Part shown: in pieces, positions 57,005 through 64,000 of the stretch | Numbering within the stretch: position 1 is the stretch's first letter | Layout: each line of letters begins with the position of its first letter | From: Hymenobacter amundsenii | Lineage (GTDB): Bacteria; Bacteroidota; Bacteroidia; Cytophagales; Hymenobacteraceae | Length of the DNA stretch: 64,000 nucleotides | Assembly (NCBI RefSeq): GCF_002204745.1 | Contig: NZ_NIRR01000008.1 | Coordinates: 1 to 64,000 of the forward strand | Direction: 5' to 3' | The notes under the pieces: model-generated | The model's input: the letters and a program-made list of their open reading frames with translations, nothing else | Databases searched by the model: none | Told to the model about the DNA's origin: nothing | Translations under genes and position numbers: made by a program

Positions 57005-59199
57005 TTACCGGGGCAGCCGCACGATAACCTCGGTGCCCGCGCCCGGCTGGCTGCGGAGGCTAAACGTGCCCCCGTGGCCCTGCACCACCACATCGTAGCT
57101 CAACGACAAGCCCAGGCCGGTGCCCTCGCCGGGTGGTTTGGTGGTAAAAAAGGGCTGGAGCGCTTTGCGGCGCGTTATCTCGTCCATGCCCGGGCCATTA
57201 TCGCAAATCCGAATCTGGACGTGTTGGGCCAGCAGGCTGGTATGCACTTCCAGCTTAAGCGCCGCGCCCGGCGGGCACTGCGCCAGGGCGTAAAAAGCAT
57301 TGGCGAAAACGTTGAGCAGCACCCGGCCAATATCCTGGGGCACCACCCGCAGGGCTGGCAGCTGGGGGCTGAAATCGGGGAGCAGCGTGGCGGCGAAGGC
57401 TGGGTTTTTCGCCCGGAACAGCTGGTAGGCCAGGGTTAGGTGCTCGGCCACCAGCGTGTTCAGGTCGGTGGTTTCGAAGATACCGGCGCTGGCCCGGGAG
57501 TGCTGCAACATACCCTTCACGATGCTGTCGGCGCGGTGGCCGTGCTGGGTTATCTTCTGCAGGTTTTCCGTGAGCGTGGCCAGCAACTCGGTGGCATACG
57601 CTTTTTCGGCCTCCGGAAGCTGCTGCCAGGGGCCATCCATAAACTCCTCTACCAGCTCGGTACTCACCTCCGAAAAATTGTTGACGAAGTTGAGCGGGTT
57701 CTGAATCTCGTGGGCGATGCCGGCCGTGAGCTCGCCCAGAGAAGCCATTTTCTCGCGCTGAATCAGCTGGTTCTGGGCGGCTTTTAAGTCGGCCAAAGCG
57801 CGGGTGAGGTCGGCCAGAGTCCGGGTCAGGTCGTCGCGCTGGCGAGCAATCTGGGCATTTTTGACGTTCAGACGGTGATTGGTGCGCTGCTTGAGGTACA
57901 CGTTGCGCCACAGCAGCCCCGCTACCAGCACCAGCCCCGCGAGCCCGGCCAGCAGCCCGTACAACTGCAGGCGCTGGCGGGCGCTTTCCTGGGCCTGAAG
58001 CTGCCGGGTTTTGGTGAGCAGTGCAATCTGGGTCTGCTTTTGGTCGAGCTCGTAGCCATAGCGCAGGGCGCTGGTTTTACGCTGGGTGGCCTCGCCGGCC
58101 AGCGTGTCTTGGTAGGCCGCGAACAGGCGCTGCTGCTGGTAAGCGGCCAGGTAGTTGCCCCGGGCGGCGTAGGCCTCGGCCAGCAGTTCGGTGGCCGTGG
58201 CTAAGTGGCCGTTGCTGCGGGTTTGCTGGCTGAGCTGCCGGGCGTGGGTGGCCAGCACCAGAGCGCTGTCGGGCTGGCTGAGCCCCAGAAAAGCCCGCGC
58301 CAGCAGCAGTTCCACCGAGGGCCGGTTGAAGTCGTCGTTGGTGGTGCCCACCAGCGTACGGGCGCGGCGGCCGTGCAGCAACGCGCGGCCAGGCTGGCCC
58401 TGCTGGGTATACACCTCGGCCAGCCCGATTTCGTTGGCCAATTGGTTCTGCATATCGCCCATGCGCCGGCACACGGCCACCGCCCGCCGGAAGTAGCGCA
58501 GGGCTTCGGGCCAGTTGCCCTGGGCCTGATACAGGCTGCCCAGGCTGTTGAGAGCGGCGGCCTCCACCTGCTCGTCGCCGAGGCGGCGGCCGTCGCGCAG
58601 GGCCCGGCGCAGCATGGGTTCGGCGCTGGCGTAGTCGCCCAGCTTACTGTAGGTATCCCCAATAATAGCCCGCAACTGGGTTCGCACGGCTTTATCAGTG
58701 GTTTGTTCGGCCAGCCGCAGCCCGCGTAGCCCCCAGCGCAGAGCGGCAGTCAGGTTGGCCTGCTGGGCATTGATGAGGCTTAGCTCCAGGCAGGCGCGGG
58801 CCTCCCGGGGCCGGTCGTGGCGGCGGGCGTAAAGCTGCTGAGCCAGCTGGGTGTAGTAGCGGGCCGAGTCGTAGTTGGGTAGGCGGCGGTGCAGAATGCT
58901 CAGCCAGAGCAGGCTCCGGCCAATGTCGGCCGAATCGGCCAGCTGCTGCGAGAGGCGCAGGGCCTGGTGGCTTAGCCGGATGGCCTGGGGCGCATCGGTG
59001 GCGGCCAGCTGCAGTACCAGCGCGTGCAGGCGCTGCACCCGCACCGTGTCGGGGCGCCGCTGGCTTTGCAGCAGGTGGCGCAGGCTGTCGGCGGCGCGGT
59101 TCTGGCACTGCCCGCCCGCGCCGGACCCAGCATCAGTCCCACTACCAGCAGCCAGGCGAAGCACCGGACCCAGCATAGCAAGGCCGGAGCGCACCCCAT
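57005..59199 (-). CDS. TPR sensor histidine kinase with apparent frameshift in its signal region
   Basis: The protein has periplasmic TPR repeats (for example LLWLSILHRRLPNYDSARYY, SLGSLYQAQGNWPEALRYF), one transmembrane helix near the middle (LLAGLAGLVLVAGLLW), a coiled coil (IARQRDDLTRTLADLTRAL), then HisKA with GELTAGIAHEIQNPLNFVNN and a HATPase domain with VLLNVFANAFYAL, DNGPGMD and GTGLGLSLS. A kinase of this layout needs a signal peptide. One is found in another frame: ATG at 59199 gives CWVRCFAWLLVVGLMLGPARA. Adding one G to the run at 59111-59113 joins it to GQCQNRAADSLRHLL. The long frame that starts at 59269 lacks any signal. It lies 32 bp after the VOC gene. Confidence 0.85.
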
Positions 59200-59231
59200 T
59201 ACGTCGGGGCACGCTAACGGGCGGCCCCACC

Positions 59232-59756
59232 TCATTTGGGCGGGTACACCGGGTTGTTGATAACGCCAATCTGGTTGCCCTCGGGATCTAAAACGATAAA
59301 CCCCCGCACTTGCGTCACGGCCTCACCGGTTGAGGACCGTGCATCGGTGGTATGGTTGCTGTCGAGCTGCCGTAGTTTCTGGAAGAGCCCGCCGTTGAAT
59401 TTATTGGCCCGGTTGGCGCTGAGCGACGCAAATTTGGCCACTACGTCCTCGGGCGTCGGCAGTGTCCAGTAGAAAACCGCTTCGCGGAGCTGCAAAAACC
59501 GGGGGTCGGTTTCCAGGCGCACTTCCATCGCGTCCACGTTGAACACGGCGTAAGGGTAGGGCACCGCCGACTCGACTCGGGTGGGGGGCTTACCGAAGAA
59601 ATCGGTGTACCAGGCCACGGCGGCGGGCAGGCGGGCGGCACCGCTCACAGGATACACAAGCGTTTTCTGGGCCGAGAAGGACGCCGCTGGTATATCCTGC
59701 GCGTTCGTGAAGGCAGGCCAGAGTAGGAACAGAAAAATCCAACAGGCATTCTTCAT
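59232..59756 (-). CDS. Secreted VOC/glyoxalase-like protein
   Basis: The 174-residue protein has a signal peptide (MKNACWIFLFLLWPAFTNAQ). It then follows the vicinal-oxygen-chelate layout: LPAAVAWYTDFFGKPPTRVES, YAVFNVDAMEVRLE, VFYWTLPTPEDVVAKFASL and FIVLDPEGNQIGVINNP. A secreted VOC protein is less usual; it may bind a small molecule or metal. It is 32 bp upstream of the TPR histidine kinase and could supply its ligand-binding partner, though this is only positional inference. The ATG at 59756 starts the signal. Confidence 0.85.
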   Translation of the reverse strand: MKNACWIFLFLLWPAFTNAQDIPAASFSAQKTLVYPVSGAARLPAAVAWYTDFFGKPPTRVESAVPYPYAVFNVDAMEVRLETDPRFLQLREAVFYWTLPTPEDVVAKFASLSANRANKFNGGLFQKLRQLDSNHTTDARSSTGEAVTQVRGFIVLDPEGNQIGVINNPVYPPK

Positions 59757-59971
59757 AAGTCGGTAACTGAAAGGAACCGCTACGTGACAGCGGCTGCTCC
59801 GCAAACCGGCACAGCCGCCCATCCCAAGCTGGCACCATGAATAGGGCATAGGACTAAGTTAATAAAAAATATAATATATTATAATTTATCTATCCTTGGG
59901 CTCAGCCAAGTCACCCGGCCTCTGGTGTCGGGCCCGCCACTGTTGTTCTTGCGCAGACACTTGGATTTCGT

Positions 59972-61459
59972 TTACGCCCTGCGTCCGGCCCGCTTCTCCA
60001 CAATCAGCTTCGTGCGGTAGTCGTGCAACGACTCCTCCAGGCCTACGGGGTAGGTGTGGGGGTTGAGGAAGCGGCGGACGCTGGTGTCGAGGCTCAAGAC
60101 TTCGCGGTGGGCCCGGGCCCGGCTCTCTTCGAGCGTGGGCAGCGGCCCCACCAGGCGGCCCCGCCGGAACACGGGCTCCAGCAGCTCGCGGAATGGCGCA
60201 TGGGGGCGCACATTCCGGCGGCGGGTGGCGTCGAGCGGGTCCACGATGGTCAGCTGTTCGGGCAGCGGCTCGGCGGTGTTGTAAAGCATATCGGCGCGGG
60301 GCTGGCCCTGCTCGTTTTCGTAGCGCCGCACCTGCAAAATGCCCGGAATGCTGGTTTTGGCCAGTTGCTCGCTGAGCTTAATGGTGAAATCCCAGCCCGA
60401 ATCATCGGGCTTGCGCAGGGCGGCCAGCTTGTAAACGCCCCCTAAAGCCGGCTGGTTGTAGGCCGTTACGAGCTGGGTGCCAATGCCCCAGGTATCGATT
60501 TTTGCGCCTTGCAGCTTGAGGCTGGTAATGAGGTTTTCCTCTAAGTCGTTGCTGGCCACGATGCGCACCTGCGGGAAGCCGGCCTCGTTGAGCAGCTCCC
60601 GGGCCTCGCGGCTCAGGTAGGCCAGGTCGCCCGAATCGAGGCGAATGCCACCCAACTCGTGGCCCTGGGCCCGCATGGCGCGGGCCACCTTAATGGCGTG
60701 GCGCACGCCCTCCAACGTATCGTAGGTGTCAACCAGGAACACCGAATCGTCGGGGAAGGCCTGGGCGTAGGCCGTAAAGGCCGCTTCCTCGTCCTCGAAC
60801 GCCATCACCCAGCTGTGGGCGTGGGTACCCTTCACGGGGATGCCAAACCGCTGCCCGGCCAGCACGTTGCTCGTGGCATCGACCCCGCCCAGGTAGGCGG
60901 CGCGACTGGCCGAAAGACCCCCATCGGGCCCCTGTGCCCGGCGCAACCCGAATTCAAGCACCGTATCGGCGCCGGCGGCCTCCCGGATGCGAGCGGCCTT
61001 GGTGGCAATCAGGGTCTGGAAGTTGACGAGCGTGAGCAGGGCCGTTTCGATGAGTTGGGCCTGGAGCAGCGGCCCGCGCACCCGGATGAGGGGCTCGTTG
61101 GCGAAGGCTACCGTGCCCTCGGGCATGGCGTCTACATCGCAGCTAAACGTCATTTCCTTCAGATAGGCCAAAAAATCGGGCGGGAACATAGCCCCGCCTT
61201 TCGTCCCGCGCAGGCTGCCCAGGTAAGCCAGGTCGTCGTCGGAAAACGTCAGGTTCTGCAGGTAGTCGGCCACAAAGGCCAGGCCAGCGGCCACGGCGTA
61301 GCCGCCCTGGAACGGGGGGCGGCGGAAGTAGAGGTGGAATACGGCCTCACGGTCTTGCAGGCCTTGTTGCCAGTAGCCGTAAGCCATCGTGACCTGGTAC
61401 AAGTCGGTGAGCAGGCTGAGCGAGGGCGCGTAGAGGCCAGAAAGGGGAGCAGAGTTCAT
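59972..61459 (-). CDS. pncB: Nicotinate phosphoribosyltransferase
   Basis: This 495-residue enzyme makes nicotinate mononucleotide from nicotinate and PRPP in NAD salvage. It shows LLTDLYQVTMAYGYW, EAVFHLYFRRPPFQGGYAVAAG in pieces, VLEFGLRRAQGPDGG, GTHAHSWVMAF with the His that is phosphorylated in the family (about 213-215), GIRLDSGDLAYLS and DTWGIGTQLVTAYN. The ATG at 61459 matches the family start; the upstream frame is longer but unrelated. Confidence 0.95.
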   Translation of the reverse strand: MNSAPLSGLYAPSLSLLTDLYQVTMAYGYWQQGLQDREAVFHLYFRRPPFQGGYAVAAGLAFVADYLQNLTFSDDDLAYLGSLRGTKGGAMFPPDFLAYLKEMTFSCDVDAMPEGTVAFANEPLIRVRGPLLQAQLIETALLTLVNFQTLIATKAARIREAAGADTVLEFGLRRAQGPDGGLSASRAAYLGGVDATSNVLAGQRFGIPVKGTHAHSWVMAFEDEEAAFTAYAQAFPDDSVFLVDTYDTLEGVRHAIKVARAMRAQGHELGGIRLDSGDLAYLSREARELLNEAGFPQVRIVASNDLEENLITSLKLQGAKIDTWGIGTQLVTAYNQPALGGVYKLAALRKPDDSGWDFTIKLSEQLAKTSIPGILQVRRYENEQGQPRADMLYNTAEPLPEQLTIVDPLDATRRRNVRPHAPFRELLEPVFRRGRLVGPLPTLEESRARAHREVLSLDTSVRRFLNPHTYPVGLEESLHDYRTKLIVEKRAGRRA

Positions 61460-61622
61460 GCAAACAGCAGTTGAGACACCGTAGCTTACGCAGAAACGCT
61501 CATTTAGGCGGTATTTCCGCATGGCCCAAGCCGTACAGCAAGGCTCCCTTACACCGTGTGCGCGGCCACTGGAGCTGTACCGGCCTGGCCGCCTTGATGG
61601 AGTGCGGTAGTTGCCGACCGGC

Positions 61623-61979
61623 TTAGCCGCCTTTCCGGTACAGGTAGCGGCAGTAATGCTCGGCATCGAGCAATGATGCCATAATGGGCGGACGGGTATC
61701 GGAGGGAAGGCGGGACAGCCGCTGGTGGGCCTGCCCATCGAGGTGGCAAAGGACGAGCGGAATGTGGCAGTGCCGCAGCCGCTGATAGAAACGGAGCAGT
61801 ACCCGCAGCGAAGCCAGCGGCAGTTGGGGCAGTTGGCTGCAATCAACCCAGATGCTGGGCCGGCCGCTGCGGCTGGCACGGCGCAGGGCGTACGATAAGC
61901 GCGCCACGTCGGTCGGGTCGGGGTCGTCGGCCAGAATCAGCAGGTAGCTTTCAGGAAGAAGTTCCTGGTAGATTTTCAT
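61623..61979 (-). CDS. Small STAS-like protein
   Basis: The 118-residue protein has an N-terminal strand (YLLILADDPDPTDVARLSYAL), then SIWVDCSQLPQLPLASLRVLLRFYQRLRHCHIPLVLCHLDG in pieces, resembling the STAS fold of anti-sigma-factor antagonists. The usual phosphorylated Ser position is not certain. It is divergent from the LuxR-type regulator at 62162. A related-looking protein is encoded at 11871. The ATG at 61979 is used; a TACCTTTG box lies at 62015-62022 on the minus strand. Confidence 0.55.
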   Translation of the reverse strand: MKIYQELLPESYLLILADDPDPTDVARLSYALRRASRSGRPSIWVDCSQLPQLPLASLRVLLRFYQRLRHCHIPLVLCHLDGQAHQRLSRLPSDTRPPIMASLLDAEHYCRYLYRKGG

Positions 61980-62014
61980 AGCGCATAAGGTGTGATAGGG
62001 GGCTAAAGCTGAGG

Positions 62015-62022
62015 CAAAGGTA
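62015..62022 (-). promoter_or_regulatory. -7 box of the STAS-like gene
   Basis: The minus strand reads TACCTTTG, a full consensus match, 35 bases before the ATG at 61979. A -33 element was not identified. Confidence 0.4.
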
Positions 62023-62161
62023 GAGCCCACAATCCGCTGATTTATACGGTAAAGTACTGATTTTTGTAAAAGTAATTATACTTATTTCTGCTGCGTACTT
62101 ATTTCGTAGTATTACGTAAGTCCACGTAGACCCCACGGGCCTTTGGTAAATCTTTATTAGG

Positions 62162-62863
62162 ATGATCAGAATATTACTAGCTGACGACCACACCATCTTG
62201 CGCGACGGAATTCGGGCCCTGTTGTCGCGGGAGTCAGATTTGGCAGTGGTGGGGGAGGCTGGCAACGGTCAGGTTCTGCTGGAGCTGCTGGCCACCACGC
62301 CCACCGACGTGGTACTCATGGACATCAATATGCCCGTACTCGACGGTTTTGGGGTGATGCCGCTGCTCCGGGAGCAGTTTCCGCACGTGCGGGTGCTGGT
62401 ACTTTCCATGCTCGACCACGAAATTTACGTGTACCGCATGCTCGAAGCCGGGGCCCTGGGGTACGTGCTCAAAAACGCCGACAGCTCCGAAATTACCCAC
62501 GCCATCCGGACGGTGGCCGCCGACCGCCCCTTTCTGTGTACCGAAATCGGCCTCAACCTGTTGCACCGCCTGGTAGAGCGCACGCCCATCCCCCAACTGC
62601 CCGCATTGCAGTCGCTGGGTGCCGACAAGCGTTTGGGGTCCTTGGCGGCTCAGGCCGCGGGCGGGACGGCCGAGCTATCGGGCCGCGAGCTGGAGGTGCT
62701 TCAGCTTATTGGCCAGGGCTTCACCAACGCCGAAATAGCCGAGCAGCTCTTCACCAGCAAGCGCACCATCGAAACGCACCGCCAGAACATCATCGAGAAA
62801 ACCCAGACCAAAAACACGGCCGCGCTCATCCGCTACGCCATGAGCGAGGGTATTATCGACTGA
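62162..62863 (+). CDS. LuxR/NarL-type response regulator
   Basis: The 233-residue protein has a receiver domain with Asp54 (VVLMDINMPVLDGFG), the acidic pair ADDH near residue 8, and Lys in YVLKNADSSEI. A linker leads to a GerE/LuxR helix-turn-helix (LSGRELEVLQLIGQGFTNAEIAEQLF, TSKRTIETHRQNI). It would be phosphorylated by a histidine kinase and bind DNA. No kinase is adjacent; the TPR kinase at 57005-59199 is a candidate because this pairing is common in Bacteroidota. Confidence 0.93.
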   Translation: MIRILLADDHTILRDGIRALLSRESDLAVVGEAGNGQVLLELLATTPTDVVLMDINMPVLDGFGVMPLLREQFPHVRVLVLSMLDHEIYVYRMLEAGALGYVLKNADSSEITHAIRTVAADRPFLCTEIGLNLLHRLVERTPIPQLPALQSLGADKRLGSLAAQAAGGTAELSGRELEVLQLIGQGFTNAEIAEQLFTSKRTIETHRQNIIEKTQTKNTAALIRYAMSEGIID

Positions 62864-62888
62864 TCAGGGCTGGCGCTGACTGCTGGCG

Positions 62889-63227
62889 TTACCACAGCTT
62901 GGTGTCATGGATGCCATCGGGCAGTGGGGGCAGCTCCTGGAAGCCCAGCACGCACCAGCCTTCGGCCACGCCAAAAGAGCCACCCAGCAGGCGGTAGCTG
63001 ATCCAGCGGGTGAGCGTCCGGCCGGTGTACTGTTCACTTTCGGGTTCATACTCGCGGAGCAGCAGCAAGTCGCCGACCTGGAAATGGCGGTCGTTTTCGC
63101 GTACATCGAAGGGTTTAGCCCCGCTCTCGACGGCGATAAAGCAACCGGGCCAGACCTTCAGCTCGTGGGTGGTTGGTACGGGCTGGGTGGAAGCGGTGTT
63201 GGCTGGGTGGTTATAGAAGGAAGTCAT
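62889..63227 (-). CDS. DUF3850 (ASCH-like) protein
   Basis: The 112-residue protein has a short disordered start and then a PUA/ASCH-like domain: HELKVWPGCFIAVESGAKPFDVRENDR in pieces, FQVGDLLLLREYEPES, YTGRTLTRWISY and GWCVLGFQEL. This is the DUF3850 pattern, found in phage and bacterial proteins thought to bind RNA or nucleotides. It converges on the response regulator gene with a 25-base gap. Confidence 0.85.
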   Translation of the reverse strand: MTSFYNHPANTASTQPVPTTHELKVWPGCFIAVESGAKPFDVRENDRHFQVGDLLLLREYEPESEQYTGRTLTRWISYRLLGGSFGVAEGWCVLGFQELPPLPDGIHDTKLW

Positions 63228-63489
63228 GGTGAAGGCAGATGTAGGGCCCCGGTGGGGCCGATGGAGAAAATATAGCTGACTGATTATCAGGTCGGTTACC
63301 AGTAGAAGGTACGCAAAAATAGCCGATGGCTCTGTAAGGCCTTGTCTGTCAAGGGATAATCAGCGTCTGCCGAGGCGTTGGTCGCGTTTTGTGCTGAAGA
63401 ATCGGCAGTTCGTGTGGGCCGGCAGCACTTAACCGGGCCGACCTTTGAGGCTGTTACGTATGGCGTAGCTTAACCTCAGCCGTTTGCCC

Positions 63490-64000
63490 ATGAACCTTGC
63501 CAACTTCCGCTCCCTGGGTCGTTCCGGCCTCATCGTCAGTCCACTCGCCCTCGGCACCATGACGTTCGGGACCCCGCGCTGGGGCGCTACGCCCGACGTT
63601 TCGCGGGCTATTTTCGATGCCTACACCGCGGCCGGAGGGAATTTCATCGACACCGCCGACATCTACTCGGGTGGGACAAGCGAGGAGCTGGTGGGCCGCT
63701 TCGTGGCCGACGGCTCCCGCCGCGATGAGCTGGTGCTGGCCACCAAATTCGGCTTCAATGCCCAAAAAGGCAACCCCAACGCCGGCGGCAACGGCCGCAA
63801 GCAGATTCACCGGGCCCTCGAAGGCTCGTTGCGCCGCCTCGGCACCGATTACGTGGACCTGTACTGGCTGCACGTCTGGGACCAGGTGACGCCAGCCGAG
63901 GAGGTGCTGCAAACGCTGGGCGACTTGGTGCGGGCCGGCAAAATACGCTACTTCGGCCTCTCCGATATGCCGGCCTGGTACGCCACCAAAATGACCACCC
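63490..64000 (+). CDS. Aldo/keto reductase (truncated by the window end)
   Basis: The first 170 residues are present. They show FRSLGRSGLIVSPLALGTMTFG, NFIDTADIYSGGTSEELVGRF with the catalytic Asp and Tyr, LVLATKFGF with the catalytic Lys, YVDLYWLHVWDQ with the catalytic His, and VRAGKIRYFGLSDMPAW. It would reduce an aldehyde or ketone with NADPH. The stop codon lies beyond base 64000. Confidence 0.93.
   Translation, partial: MNLANFRSLGRSGLIVSPLALGTMTFGTPRWGATPDVSRAIFDAYTAAGGNFIDTADIYSGGTSEELVGRFVADGSRRDELVLATKFGFNAQKGNPNAGGNGRKQIHRALEGSLRRLGTDYVDLYWLHVWDQVTPAEEVLQTLGDLVRAGKIRYFGLSDMPAWYATKMTT

Noticed and set aside
59199..59269. Start of the TPR kinase at 59269
   Set aside because: The first 55 residues of that frame have no signal peptide and no kinase- or TPR-like content, while a signal peptide exists in another frame at 59199.
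62889..63227. DUF3850 protein as part of a phage or toxin module
   Set aside because: No phage or toxin-antitoxin partner is adjacent; it stands alone between a response regulator and an aldo/keto reductase.
1..64000. CRISPR array, prophage or insertion sequence
   Set aside because: No direct repeats with regular unique spacers, no transposase or integrase motifs and no phage structural genes were seen. The repeats present are tandem heptads and palindromes.

Overview
The window looks like a chromosomal segment of a GC-rich Bacteroidota member close to Hymenobacter (Cytophagales). This is inferred from two proteins with type IX secretion (T9SS) sorting domains ending in YPNP-type modules, Bacteroidota-typical families (GIN-domain DUF2807, DUF4468, DUF6503-, DUF922- and DUF6992-like proteins), promoter -7 boxes of the TAnnTTTG type, few recognisable Shine-Dalgarno sites and frequent TTG/GTG starts. 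No phage, IS element or CRISPR array is visible.

Layout. 1-6.6 kb is a minus-strand run: a DUF6503-like secreted protein, a cold-shock-domain protein with a strong terminator, a TPM-domain membrane protein, an RluE-type pseudouridine synthase, a VWA-like secreted protein and a GIN-domain protein. 6.8-18.7 kb holds small lipoproteins and secreted proteins, a HExxH (DUF922-like) protein, an AraC regulator, a TPR protein, a STAS-like protein, a class 3 aldehyde dehydrogenase beside a long-chain alcohol oxidase, a thioesterase and a PfpI/DJ-1 protein. 18.9-25.5 kb holds a DUF6992-like membrane protein, an outer-membrane barrel, tRNA-Val(GAC), a histone-deacetylase-like enzyme with a poly-G frameshift, and a three-gene operon (FAD oxidoreductase, type III polyketide synthase, methyltransferase). 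25.6-30.7 kb encodes a sigma-54 response regulator and a 1200-residue hybrid kinase. 31-37.4 kb has a repeat-containing T9SS cargo protein, a secreted nuclease and a fused lipid acyltransferase with a degenerate N-terminal half.

37.8-38.3 kb is the most unusual piece. Three GTAACA repeats exactly 11 bp apart precede a textbook TTG-N19-TACTTTTG promoter, then a structured leader ending in a terminator, then a 52-residue ORF whose ATG abuts 11 cytosines, then a second hairpin.

38.6-52 kb is a nucleotide biosynthesis block: a PyrD-like protein lacking the usual catalytic motif, pyrF, pyrE, then purL, purQ, purC, two small ORFs, purD, purN, purF and purM. Palindromic and heptanucleotide repeats have entered this block; one palindrome appears to be translated as the PurN N-terminus and one heptad tract lies inside PurM. 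52-64 kb has a YitT protein, an MFS-HEAT-cyclic-nucleotide-binding fusion, a VOC protein and TPR histidine kinase (with an apparent frameshift in the signal-peptide region), nicotinate phosphoribosyltransferase, a STAS-like protein, a LuxR-type regulator, a DUF3850 protein and a truncated aldo/keto reductase. All assignments rest on reading the sequence; no database search was run.
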